64,000 bases of DNA, from the NCBI GenBank assembly GCA_963855995.1, contig OY979728.1, positions 2,528,330 to 2,592,329 of the forward strand, given 5' to 3'. Source of the DNA: Muricea muricata (lineage: Eukaryota > Cnidaria > Anthozoa > Malacalcyonacea > Plexauridae). Below the pieces are notes generated by a model. It made no database searches, was not told the origin of the DNA, and saw nothing but the letters and a program-made list of their open reading frames with translations. Made by a program: the position numbers and the translations under genes. Below are positions 40,808 through 52,158 of the stretch, piece by piece; positions within the stretch are counted from its first letter, which is position 1, and every line of letters begins with the position of its first letter.

Positions 40808-43800
40808 CTACATAAAATCTTCGTATTCATCACCAAAAGTTGAATAATCTGCTAAGTCAACTCCCTTCGTTCCCTTGGCACCTCCGCCTAACACCGCTTT
40901 TTTCGTTTTCTTTTTACCTTTGACAGCCTAGACACAAAGACATTCAGCAATTAAGAAAATAAATCTCTAAAACAGACCTTGATTCATTAGAATGGGGGGG
41001 GGGGGGGAAGGTGAGACATCATGACCAATTTTGAATCACCCACCGTGTTTGTTTTTTTTTTGTCAAGTATATTCCAAAAACCAAATCGAATAACGTCTGT
41101 TTATAAACCCAATACACATTTTAAGATCACTCACATGCCTAGTTACTATCATACATTAGCTTGCGGCAGCGTAATAAGGGAGAACAAAAGTAGCTACGCA
41201 ATTAGAAGCATGAACATGAGTGAATAACTCGTTTCATCATTCGTATGCCTGGTTACTTTTGCCCTAATGTACTCTTCCCCAAACCAGAACAATGGTATTG
41301 GTACCCAACCATGTGAATAATCCGAAGATGGGAACGTCAGCCGATGATGTCTCTTTCCGTTTTTCTTGTTTAAATTTGATTAGCTCTCAGTCTTACACCC
41401 TCAACAGTTACAAGTCTTCGACGAATTTTTACCTTTTGTGCCTTTTGTTTCTCTGAAGCCAAAACATTTAATACGCTTGCCAATTTCTTAACATCTTCGG
41501 CTTCCACTAAATAACAAGAAAAGCTCACATAAATACTCAATACAAAACTTGCTTACATGCATGTTATGGTGAACTGTGGTATGTTATAGTTGGATATGTC
41601 ATGTAATAGAATGGATGTAATATGTTATAACATGGCATTGCAGGTTCAAAACGGCTATTTTAGTGGAATACTAGATAATTATGTTCGTTCATTAGTAGTT
41701 AGGTAGTTTATTGATGTAGCGTCGCCGTAGTAGCCGCGGCATATTTCCTGTAGTAGGCTAGTTTACATGAGACGGTATAATCGAAACTATGTTAGAGAGA
41801 GGACGGCGTTAATAGAAGAGACATTGCTACATGCATAAGTTGAATTCAAACCATCGCTACTCGTTTTGTGCTGGTGTAAACCAAAGCACGTATGTTTGAT
41901 TGTTATATTTGTTATTGTTTAACTAGTTTTGTTGGTCATTGACACTGTTGATACTTAGTTAAATAGTTCTACTTACTGTCGTGTTTCAGTTCGAACCTAC
42001 AATCATTGTACCTGCGATTTTACAATTTATTCATCTAAAGTCAATCCAATCTGCGCCTAACCTACAAGTCCCACATTGTGCCTTTCAACTGCAACCTATT
42101 ATACGTATTTGGCTGCTATACCACGTTGCGTGACTTGTAGAAAAGCCTCTTTTGAGTTGTACCGGTATGGTATATGTCAGTATTGCATGGTGCGATATGG
42201 CATGGCGTAGTGCGATATGGTATGGTATAGTATGGTATGCTATGGTGTGGTATGGTATGCTCTGCTAAAATATATCACCACTTACTTCCACTGGCTAAAT
42301 CCCGTAATAAAACTTCTAAAAATCCTGGGTAATCCACAGATGTCTAGAACGTGAAACAGGTTTTATGAAATATGCCAATATACATAGAAAATGAACATGG
42401 GTGCGAGAAATACCTGATTTACTTTGAGTGTTCAAGATGAGATCTCACGAGTGAGTGCAGCGAGCGAGTGAGAAATATCATTTCCAACACGAGAAAAAAT
42501 CCGTTATTAAAATATCTGTTAATTTTTTCATGACATACATACGTTTTTTAATTTTGCAATACTGTTGAAGGAGAAATGACCATTGATCTGTATAATACTG
42601 GATCACGCATTCATGACATCCAATGAAACAAACGAAAATGACGAATTTGGAATACCAAGATGGCGATCAATCAGCATTTTCAATATGTATATAAAGTTCC
42701 TTACTTTAAAAAAATTTACGGAAATTGAAAACTCTGCTTAAAAGATTACTCTTACACCCGCAAAGAACACTGGACCTGGAGTACCAAGCATGGCGGCGAT
42801 GACTTCAAAATCTAATTATAAAGGCGTGATGCAGTATTATACAGATCAATGGTAATTTCTCCTTCAATATTCTAGAACCAATTTAAAGTATATATTAAAG
42901 TAAAAAATTTAACAAAAGATATTGCAATAATGTTACTTCAAAGGCTCTTAACGTTAACCAAAGGGTAATAAATTCATTTGGAAACGATATAAGACGACGA
43001 AAACATGAAAGGACGATGAAAAGACGAAAGGCGGATGGCGGCATGTGATTTTTCAACTGCCACAGAAAGGCATAAAAAGGTATAACATCAGAGATATTGA
43101 AGTTGCAAGGGATAAAAAGTGGCCCTGACTCGAAAAGGCTGAAAATGATCAGAACGTTTGAGAAATAACTATCCGATGAATAGCGTTATTCGTACAACCC
43201 AGTTGAAGAAAAAGTCAACATAACTTGGCAGCAATCTTACACATACCTCAAACTGTGATAATTTTTCTGCTAACATTTTTGCTAATTCATTAAATTCATC
43301 TCTATTTGTTGGTTTAAATGTATCTATACTTTTTTTCGTCTCATCTATGTTCCCTCCATCTACATATAAAAAAGTGCAGAACTGTATTAATTGTATCCTC
43401 TGGGCAGCAATAGAGAACTGCAAAGCATCTAAGCATTGTTTGGAGGGGCAGCACGGAGTGAAGAAACTTCAAAGGTTATACAGCTATTTTAATCAAGGTT
43501 GTCTTTCCAAAGGCGTAAACTCTGAACTATGACCGCGCAAAGGATGATGGATTATGGTTTATTCAAGTCCTGATACTCACGGAATTACCTTTGTAGCAAG
43601 TAAATTTGCTGTCGTAAGTTTCCAATGTCCCCTTTGTGCTTTTTCAAAGAAATAATTTCGGATTTGGAGATGAAAGTAAGCAATAGCCCATCATTCCTTG
43701 CGCGTTCATAGTTTACAGTTTACGCTTTTGGAAGGGCGGTCTTGATGTGAAATGGCTGACTACCACTTACCGAATAAATCTTTTGCAACTTCCAAGTCAG

Positions 43801-46800
43801 ATTCTTCTACTAATCTATAACAAAAAGATTATGGTATTCTAAGTAAAATATCAGTATCACATTCACACATGACACATTGTAACGGATTAATTTTTACCGT
43901 GCAACTATTTTTTACTTCTAACAAAGTTTTTTTTTATTTCGTTACTTCTGTTATACTTCGGCAAATCCCGAAACTTGGCTCAGCCAGGCTATGACCCAGA
44001 GCTATTGCCTCTGTTTACAGCCTGAATAAATGTTCTATTTAATTACAGTATACATTAGTCGTACTTTCTAGTATATATTAGAGAGGTTAAGATTGATGTT
44101 TACGGCAGACCGGTAACCGCAAACGCCAAACTTCAAGTCGGATTTTCAGGTGAAGTGTTAGCTGTTCGAAATTAGGATAATTTGTGCATTATTATTGAAG
44201 AATGGAATTACTAAAAACTTGTCGAAACCTTCGAAAACTTGTAGAACTTACCTTCAAATCCAACTTGAAGTTTGGGCTTTGCGGTTACCGGTCTGCCGTA
44301 AACATCAATCTTAACCTCTCTATTTCCAAATACTACATGCATACGTAATTTCTCTGTATTTTCTATTATTTTTCTATTTCCTCAAATCTATAACCTAAAA
44401 TTTTTTTTCAAGCAATACTTTTACTTAAGTTAGTCAGTACTTTGAATTCTTGTTAAAAATTGCACAAGCACTTTACTGAACTCTGACAAAGATATACATT
44501 GAAACATTGCAAATGATGGCTAAAATTATTTCTTCTCTCCACAAACTCAATAAAAACTCATGAGCAAAACACAAAGAAAATCATAGCCGTAAAGGAGTCT
44601 TTATATGTGATAAAACTGTTATCAAAATTTCAACAAAATTTTACCTCGATTTTCTCGGCTTATAGAACATCTGTTTATAAAAAATCTTTCGCAAACAAAC
44701 TGACAAGACTGGTACAAAATGGATCGTATTTGAAGTAATTAAATACACTCGGCTGCACCTCACGTTTTAAATATGTTAAAACGCTCCTTCTAATGTATTA
44801 AATAGTACTTCAAAGCTACAAACTCAACAAGTCATTTATATTCACATACTTTTGTTTTGCCAATTTGTCCGCCAATTTTGAGGCAAATATAGATTCCTAC
44901 GTGAAATTGATTGAACATAAATTAGTAACGAATCATTAATCCAAGGCCAGATGTTTTTGAAAATGTCAAGATTGGTGGGGGACAAGGGAGTGCAGTAGTT
45001 TGGGTATCACTCTAACTTTCTCTTCTGAGGTTTAGGATCTGATATATCCGCCTACCAGTAGCATTGATGCATTACATTAGTGAGTTTCATGTAATAAAGA
45101 AGGCAAGAGATGCTAGAATTATTTTATCTACAACACCTCATCATCATCCTCTTCATCGTCTTCCTGTTCTTTCATTTCTGCTTTCCTCAATAACTCTTCT
45201 TTCCTCTTTTCTTCCTTTTCTAATATTTTCTGCTTCACAGTAGACTTTTTCTTTTTCACTGAAGCAGCAGGACTTGGTTCTAGACAGACAACCATCGTGT
45301 GTTCTTTACAAGCTTGTACTGCGATTATTGGTATCAATTTCATTTTGTCGAAACAGCAAATTAATTTTGTGTGAACAAGTAAGGGTCATTGTCAGTCAGA
45401 AATGCCACAGACTTAATGCAAGTTTTGGATTTTCCCGGCTTGATGAAAGACTGGCATCAAGTTTCATCACGCCTTGTTACCTTTATCAATTTGGACCAAG
45501 TGTATAAAAGTCCGGTCTGTGGCAAATGTTTAATACACCCATTGTTCGTTTTCTACCTATTTTGTTCAACTCCAGCCACTGTAGCCCATATAGTTAACAG
45601 TCAATAGTCTTCAAAAAGGTATCCACCGAATAGGATAGAAATTCAGACATAAAGACGATGTCTAAGATGAAAAAAAGTAGTGTAATACACAACTTCATGT
45701 TGCCAACTGATGTCAGTGGCGCCACGAAGAATTACAAATTGCTGCTTCAATATCGACATTTTATGCAGTAAATAACGTACGTATCTCGTTTAAATCAATA
45801 TGGGTGTAACTTTGAAGATCTTTTCCCCCGATATAAGCTTAATAAACCATGTATTAATTGTGGTGGAGTCGAAAAATATTGTTATAAATAGACACAAGTG
45901 TTACACGTTCACTTTGTCGTTTATGTTTTCTTTGTCGATTTCAGAATTCGCAAAATTGACCAATCACAGCGAAGCACAAAAGTTCTAAACATTTGCCACA
46001 GACCAGAAGGTTATACTTAATGGAACTTCATAATTACAGACTTGCTGTAACTTGTTGATTAAAGCTTGTGGATAAAAGTCTTGACAATCTACTTGCATCA
46101 AGCCGCTTAAGACTTGCAGCAGACTTGTTGTCATCAAGACTTGTTGTCATCACTTGTTGTCATCCCTCCAGATGTCTTGCTTACATGTCAGGCAATCAAT
46201 TTGGTTTGCCCACACAGTATCTCGAATTCGCATTTCCAAACCCCAATAAGTAACAAAAGACCACCACGGAATTCAATGCGGTCAAGGAAACGCCCACTCT
46301 AATAAGTTTACACCCAAGCAGATAATTCCCAGATATCCCAGTGGGAGCATACCCCTTCACCACCCATACACATGGCTCACATCTTCATGAACCCATGTTG
46401 CCTTCAACAAGCTCCATACGTTCACACCCAAGCAGAAAATTCCCAGATATTTCAAGTGGGAGCATGCCCCTTCACCATTCATACACATGGCTCACATCTT
46501 CATGTACCCATGTTACCTTCAACAAGCTCTATGGTAAATGTATTGCGAGATAGCAAATTTTCTATCATGATTGAACCTCCCTGACGGTAGTAAGATGCTC
46601 TAAAATCCATGCAGGTAACAGTCCGACCAGTAAAGGAGTCCCATAACTTAATATGCCTAGCAAGGGCTCTATGCTAAAAAATTATCCTTTTTCAGCTAAA
46701 ATTGTAATCAATTAGAAATGAGTATGCTTTTTAAAATCTCAAAACGTGTACATAAACTGAACAAAGGGCAATTATCCCTAGTTGCAAAATACCCCAAACC

Positions 46801-49227
46801 TGTTTTTTCTGTGTCCTCTTTCTCATCCTCCTCATCATCCCAATTCTCCTAAAAAACAAAAAACAATTCATTGTGAGAAGCAATTACAAAGACTTACTTT
46901 GACTATACACATGGTATTTTTGTGAAAAACATTTTTTACATAAACATGCTCCAATGACAGTATAATCTAAGGCACTGCTACACTAGTCTTGCAAATTGTC
47001 CAGCAACAATTTTTTTCTAAACTGGAGCTTCATGATCAGGGATGTTACACAGTGCAACATTTCTTGCAACTTACCTCGCAATAGAGGGTGTGATCTATTT
47101 TAAAATAGCAAGTTTTTTCATTGTGCAATGGCAACAAAATGGCTACATTGCATAAAGTAGAACCTCATCCTACTTGGTGCAATGCTTCTTGCAACAAAAA
47201 TGTTGCCTGACTTTACAATTGTGACGCATGTTACGCCTTTATTTATTTGTTTTTAATTATTCGTCAACTAACACTGGTTCAAGTGCAAAGTTTCAAGTAA
47301 TTTCATGCTAGTTTGAGGACTTTCAAAAATTCACTCAATACTGAGAGTGTGGAAAAAAGTTAGCAAAGTAGGCCAACTAAAGCAAAGTCTCTCAACTGTA
47401 TCATCACATGCCCAATCTTATTCTATTTATCATGGAGGATTCATTTGGTTTTGAGTGCAAATTTTCAAACAATTTCAATTCATTATATGAAGTTTTCGAA
47501 TGAACAGATACCATGGAGAAAGACACTGAAAAGCCATACAGGTCAATTCCAGGACAATCTGTGCAATGACTACAATCTGTCACAGGGTCTCCAGACTAAG
47601 TTTTTTCATCAACTAAGACTGGTTCAAGTATTTCAGCAAAGTTTCAAGTAATTTCATGTTAATTTGAAAATTTTCAAAAACTCAGCTAATGAGAGCACGT
47701 GAAAAAGTTGGCAAAGTAGGCAAACTAATGCAAAGTCTCTCACTGTATCATCACTGGCCCAGTCTTAGTTTAGTCATGCAGGAGGATTCATTCAATGATG
47801 TCTGCAAAGTTTTAAACAATTTCGATTCACTATATGAAGTTTTTGAATGAACACAGATAGAACAGAGCAAGACACTGGAAAGCCATATAGGTAAATTACA
47901 GGACAATTTGTGCAACCACTGCAATGTGTCACAGGGTCCCCAGATTAAGTTTTTTCATCAACTAAGACTGGTTGAAGTACTTGTGCAAAGTTTGAAGCAA
48001 TTTCATGCCAAATTGAAAACTTTCAAAAATTCACTCAATTATGAAGTTTCCTAATGAAGAACACAAAGAAAGTCATCGGAAAGGCAATTCAAAATAGTGA
48101 TATTTTTAGCCTATTAAAACAGAACAGTCATAGCCATAAAGCCATGCTCAGAGTTTTCATCTAGACATTCTCATCTTTGATTTGTCAATGATCATATGGC
48201 TGAAAGAGAAGCAGTCCCGCATAGAAATATTAGAGAGGTTCAGTTTTGGCTTCCAATACCTCCACTGCTACCTTAATCTATCTTTCAGCCAATCAGATGT
48301 GCCGGACCTACCCGATTAACCAATCAAATTGCTTAAAAATCAGAAAAAGGTAGCGGTAGTGGTACAGGAAGTTAAATCTGAGCCTCACTATTCCAAACAG
48401 TGGCACATAAAGAAAGCACAGTGGTTGAAATGAAAATAACAACAAAATATCCATAAGTCAATTGAATCTGTATAGTGCTTTCTCTCAAATGGCACTATCT
48501 TAAGTGTAAGCAGAGGGTGACCACTTTGATTTACATGTAGAATACTTGCTAAGCAGCATATAGGACACATAACAGTCACACAAAAATTACCAGAGACAAC
48601 TTTCTATTTTATTACCACAGAATAAAGCAATGTACAGAAGGTCATCTCCAGTGGTTTCATGTAGAGTAATAATGAACTAATCATATACAAAGATTTCTCG
48701 CACAAAGAGTAGAAAATGCTCCCTCTATCAAATGTTCATTATCCTCAAACAGATGATAATTAAACTATATTGGAAGCCCAATCAACAAATAACAAATACT
48801 CTAGGCAAACAGATGATACATGTATATCTGATTATCTGAACTTCAGATGTATTCATGAATGATTCAGATTTTATCATTAAAACCATTATGCCTGAAATGT
48901 AAACAGGAAATAAATCATACTTTTAATGCGTCGTCATCCTCGTCTTCGCCTTCCCATTCATCGCCTTTCTTTTCCGTCATTTCGCCGGGCTCAAAGCCCT
49001 CGTCGTCTAAAAATACATCAAAACACGTTTTTCGAAATTCAAAACAATCATTGGACAACAACGTAAATATTGACAAAAAATTTCAAGCTTCCAAAAGCTT
49101 CCCTGATTGAAAACACGCTCAGCACATAACAATGCCTTAAACATCATATTTCCCAGTCAAAGATTGGCAAAAATAAGAAAAAAATTCGATGAAATATTGA
49201 ATTTTTTCACTTACCCCAGTCTGCCAT
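40808..49227 (-). CDS. EIF3J: Eukaryotic translation initiation factor 3 subunit J (10 exons, 248 aa)
   Basis: eIF3j is the loosely attached eIF3 subunit that binds the 40S decoding centre and helps start selection and ribosome recycling. The reading frame assembles from exons 49227-49215, 49006-48921, 46848-46800, 45279-45137, 44896-44850, 43814-43771, 43359-43247, 42343-42286, 41506-41433 and 40927-40808. All are GT-AG, and phases agree at every junction. The protein begins MADWDDEGFEP, followed by an acidic stretch with EWEGEDEDDD (the family's WEGEDE motif) and NWDDEE. A Lys/Glu coiled coil follows, then SKLADKL, ESDLEVAKDLF, NRDEFNELAKML, FLEVLLRDL and KKLASVLNVLASEKQK. A Lys-rich linker leads to the family C-terminus GDEYEDFM. 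Human EIF3J has 258 residues. Oddities are a 13-nt first coding exon and weak donors after exons 3 (GTTTGG) and 4 (GTGTTG). Introns carry many MITEs and old satellite-like repeats. Confidence 0.95.
42172..42267. repeat. Degenerate GGTAT-type pentanucleotide microsatellite
   Basis: Imperfect tandem GGTAT/GCGAT units (TATGGTATGGTATAGTATGG-like) lie between the EIF3J exons at 42286 and 41506. Non-coding. Confidence 0.7.
42566..42867. mobile_element. MITE-like element, TTGAAGGAGAAAT ends, EIF3J intron
   Basis: The left end TTGAAGGAGAAATGACCATT (42566) is mirrored by the right end whose complement reads TTGAAGGAGAAATTACCATT (to 42867). The inverted repeat extends about 47 bp through GATCTGTATAATACTG. 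No ORF lies inside. Target duplication is unclear. Confidence 0.75.
43493..43745. repeat. Inverted-repeat element in EIF3J intron
   Basis: Arms of about 58 bp: TCAAGGTTGTCTTTCCAAAG at 43493 and its diverged inverted copy ending at 43745, both including the GCGTAAACT and CTATGA blocks. About 253 bp in total; the short ORFs across it reflect the palindrome. Confidence 0.7.
44081..44320. mobile_element. Foldback MITE, 240 bp, TA target site
   Basis: Inverted arms of about 64 bp begin GAGAGGTTAAGATTGATGTT and include TTTACGGCAGACCGGTAACC. TA flanks both ends (44079-44080 and 44321-44322). Terminal sequence, length and target site resemble the element at 35255-35496, suggesting one family, possibly mobilised by a Tc1/mariner-like transposase. 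Confidence 0.8.
45501..46018. repeat. 518-bp element with 32-bp inverted ends, EIF3J intron
   Basis: The left end carries GGTCTGTGGCAAATGTTTA (45514-45532) and the right end its exact inverse (45987-46005), extending outward to TGTATAAAAGTC and AGTATAACCTTC. The interior has no recognisable ORF. It includes a stretch (TTTCAGAATTCGCAAAATTG, near 45942) resembling the arm of the 40168 foldback. Confidence 0.65.
46037..46166. repeat. Dispersed repeat, CTTGATGCAAG/TTGTCATCAAG family (copy 1)
   Basis: This stretch in EIF3J intron 3 is similar, in inverted orientation, to 53109-53210 in an RSL24D1 intron. Shared blocks include GTCTTGACAATC, CTTGCATCAAGCC and GCAGCAGACTTGTTGTCATC. Short ORFs here are not coding. 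Confidence 0.75.
46306..46533. repeat. Tandem duplication, two copies of 114 bp
   Basis: The unit starting GTTTACACCCAAGCAG (46306) is repeated as GTTCACACCCAAGCAG (46420), with a few substitutions along the whole length. Overlapping 70-residue ORFs on the plus strand arise from the repeat and lie in an EIF3J intron. Confidence 0.9.
47250..48060. repeat. Ancient satellite-related tandem repeats in EIF3J intron 2
   Basis: TCAACTAACACTGG at 47264 recurs as TCAACTAAGACTGG at 47609 and 47958, giving periods of 345 and 349 bp. The unit shares order and spacing of blocks with the main satellite: CTAAGTTTTTTCAT, then AAGTTTCAAGTAATTTCAT, TTTCAAAAATTCA, GTGGAAAAAAGTT, and GAATGAACA corresponding to GAATGAAAACA. 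Half-unit similarity is also visible: GCAAAGTTTCAAGTAATTTC at 47285 against GCAAATTTTCAAACAATTTC at 47457. These are probably old relatives of the array, about 13 kb from its edge. Confidence 0.75.
48233..48388. mobile_element. MITE, 156 bp, TA target site, EIF3J intron 2
   Basis: The inverted ends GAGAGGTTCAG and GTGAGGCTCAG extend, with mismatches, about 43 bp inwards to CCACTGCTACCTT. TA flanks both ends (48231-48232 and 48389-48390). The first bases match the GAGAGGTTAAG family at 44081. Confidence 0.7.
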
Positions 49228-49340
49228 GATTCACATGTGTCGAGAACTGACACCCGATTAGCACATTTCACGTCGCCAGGCAGCCGGAAATTTTGTCTCC
49301 GATTGCTCGGCTGCCAGCCAGACTGTCGATAAGTCAGGAG
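49228..49340 (-). promoter_or_regulatory. Probable EIF3J promoter/5' UTR
   Basis: A locally GC-richer stretch lies directly upstream of the EIF3J start codon. It contains CCGGAA (49284-49289), the ETS-type core common in TATA-less housekeeping promoters. No TATA box is evident. The assignment is inferred from position. Confidence 0.4.
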
Positions 49341-50780
49341 AGAAATATCGAAGCTAATTTGATTCAGTTTCTCTGGGTTTTGAGTTGAAATTAAGGATAT
49401 TAAAAATTTGTATTTGATGCAAAAATTTCTTTTTTGTAAAGATTTTCAGGCAAAAGAAAAACAACTTAAACAGTAAAGACTATACCTGTAATCTGATACT
49501 GAAGTACAACACGGTTGTATTCTAACCCGAACCCATATTCACTGCATACTAGTGGAGCAGATTGTGCATATTTCGCAATTCCGCGACATAGCGCAAATTA
49601 GTCAGTACACGGTAATTTGAATTTTAAAATTCAGTTTTTTATACACCCTGTATAATGGTTCGCCGTATAACCTTTCACAAAAAAAGTAACAAAGTTGCTC
49701 AACCAAGATTCAACAGTGCACCAACAGCCTCGAGAAGAAATCTTGAGTGTTATAAGACTAACTCTCAATCTTTCCTTCCGCTATTGAACACTAAAATTCC
49801 AGTAATATATCTGCCTTGATTTTTCACAGTCGCTACACTAAATCAGCTTGTGGTGGTTAAATTTTCTGAAAAGCACTCATTGTTTACGATCCCTCTTTGA
49901 GATTAGTCTCCATTCAGTTGCAACTCTCGCGAATATACCAATGATGGGGGGGGGGGGGGGTTACACAGATCTCCCAATACGACTGACCTCAATGCTGCTT
50001 AAAGGCAAGAAGCTAGAACTGGGCAATACCTTACCCTTGAGGATTACTTTTCCCGGATATTTGGAAGTACAAAATGGAAAACAGGCTTAAGAAAGATTCT
50101 TGCAGAAAAATCTCTTCATACGATTGTCGTCATCTACCAGTTAAATCTACTTTCCGTTTGGTCAAAGGCCGTCAATCCTGGGGGATCAGGGTGAAGAACA
50201 TCTAATTATCCCCACCGCACTTTTTTAACGAACATTTGGTCATTTGAGGTTCAAATCTTAGTTATCTTACCAAAATTCACATTCAAACTTCATCTACTTC
50301 GACATCCTCATATCGCTACAAATGAAGCTATGGTATTAGCAACGGGGGTAATAGAGCATAGGAAGTTATAGTTGAGTACATTTAAACGATTCGGTGCATG
50401 TATCAAAATTTTAAAAAATTCGAGATGCTTTCCTCTCTCCTCCTCTCACTTTGGAGTCTCCCCCCCCCCATTTTTGGAACGGACTTTCGCCCTTGGTTTG
50501 GTCGTAACTGTCGGAGCAAGTCATTCTCGACGATGCGATATGGTCTAGACCTATCTTTTCTTTTGTATGCAGTATTCAAATTATATTAGATCGGCGTACA
50601 TATAAAAAGTACATTGCTTTATAAGGATTTCGGGCACTGATAAAACTGATAATCTCACACGTGAACTGATTATTTATGATAATTTCACATGTGAAAATTA
50701 TCGCTTTTCAAACATAGCTTCCCCCAATCATAGCTTCTGGACATTTTTAATTGGTGGAAAACCTGTACTTTATATAATAA
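49341..50780. other. Intergenic DNA between EIF3J and NUPR
   Basis: No gene recognised. It contains a poly-G run (about 49947-49960), a poly-C run (about 50461-50469) and a 25-bp palindrome GATAATTTCACATGTGAAAATTATC split by its centre near 50690. A mariner-type end-like sequence ACACCCTGTATAA lies near 49642. ORFs of 60-80 residues here show no recognisable features. Confidence 0.45.
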
Positions 50781-50790
50781 ACAGAAAAAT

Positions 50791-50900
50791 ATATGGGTGC
50801 TTGGAAATACCAGATTTATTTCTCGTGTTGAACATATTTCTCATGATACATATCATGTTCAACACTCGATATGAATCTGGTATTTCCGCGCACCCATGTA
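50791..50900. repeat. Stem-loop element, GGGTGC ends
   Basis: Two arms of about 50 bp are inverted copies, starting ATATGGGTGCTTGGAAATAC and ending with GTATTTCCGCGCACCCATGT, with a centre near CATGATACATATCATG. A half-copy of the same sequence (CATGGGTGCGAGAAATACCT) occurs at about 42399 in an EIF3J intron, so it is a dispersed family. Confidence 0.75.
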
Positions 50901-51435
50901 TTATTCTCTATATCATATCGGTCCTTTGATATATTAACGAGTAAATGGAAATCATACTTTGTCATCCTTTCCCTTTAGGCACAACCAGCTTACTTATCAG
51001 GTACAGCCACCTATTAGCATTATTGGACTACAATTTTCACAAGATGAAAGAAAAACTTATCGTGCGAGCTCGTAACGATTTTGTTCAAAATTCGTTTCAT
51101 TCTCAAACATCTTAAGATATTTCAGTTTCTAAATTATGATAGCCAATATCAAATCGAAAGCACAGACACTTAATTAGTCATTAATTATAACATCGTGTTT
51201 ATTAATATGCGTACAATTATTTAATACTACTCACAAATAATAATTCATCTTAAAATAAAATAATATCCAATTGAAATAAAACTTAAGCCTAAAATACACT
51301 GCTGAGATGCAAATGTTTTTCTAAGGTAGAAAACAAACAATCAAGTATCTTCTTCAAAAGACACGTCGCAGGGTCTTTGACCTTGTGCAGTCATTAATTA
51401 CACAGCAGTGCTTTGTTATTAAATATCTCCGAACT

Positions 51436-51645
51436 TTATTTGTCCGCGTGTCCTTTCCGTTCTTCCTTTCGTTTATCTTCGGCATTCCCAATCTTGTCCG
51501 CAATTTTTCGTTCGTGTCCTGGATAGTTGTGAGGATGCTTGTTAAGATCGGCTTCTTTCTTCGACTTGCCTTTTCTAGAATGTGAACCAGCATGAAGCGA
51601 TTCGTCGCAGTTATATTCTTCGTATTCGTCAGCAGCATCGGCCAT
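51436..51645 (-). CDS. NUPR1-like nuclear protein (p8 family), 69 aa
   Basis: NUPR1/p8 is a small, disordered, stress-induced chromatin-associated protein. The 69-residue product has an acidic N-terminus with YEEYNCDES, a basic cluster RKGKSKKEA (residues 24-32), the family signature GHERKIADKI (residues 43-52) and a Lys/Arg-rich end. Human NUPR1 (82 aa) has the corresponding DES, RKGRTKREA and GHERKLVTKL segments. I chose the ATG at 51645 (MADAADEYEE) because the frame upstream runs into a likely splice acceptor (TTTGCAG, exon start 51696), implying a 5' UTR intron. The in-frame ATG at 51702 lies beyond that acceptor. It is divergent to RSL24D1, about 0.5 kb away. The paralogue assignment (NUPR1 or NUPR2) cannot be made. 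Confidence 0.85.
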   Translation of the reverse strand: MADAADEYEEYNCDESLHAGSHSRKGKSKKEADLNKHPHNYPGHERKIADKIGNAEDKRKEERKGHADK

Positions 51646-52158
51646 TTTTACTTTCCGCCGAACTGGAGCGAACTCTAGGCCTTCCTGCGATGAAATCTGC
51701 AAATATTACGGTAAGATACACGCAGAAACCTCTCGTCCAGACTTGATTCCTAACAACGTACGACCACGTTTATTTTCTGGCCGAAAGATGACGATACAAT
51801 TTGATTTGTATGCAGACAACCGCTGCTCAACCAACTCTATGTGTGTCGGCTCTGATAATATGACTGAGTTCATTTTAACAATTTCAGGAGAAAAATTAGG
51901 AAAAATTGTCATTTTGCGGTATATTACCTAACTTTTCATGTCATTATTGCATTAAATTTTTGATAAACCCTCAATTTAGCTGAAATTTAACGAAAACTCT
52001 CCCTGCTTCCCACGGAAGAGACTGGGTACTATTCTCCGAGATACCACAGGCCTATATATTTCGATGTTCGCAGGCGTCATTCCTTTCCTATTTACAAAAT
52101 TTCACGTTGGTGGAATTTTCATATTTTTGTGTCAAATTTTCTTGAAAATAAATACAAA

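Noticed and set aside
45128..45343. 71-residue minus-strand ORF as a separate protein
   Set aside because: It is EIF3J exon 4 with flanking intron read through. The acceptor at 45280 and donor at 45136 restore the EIF3J frame.
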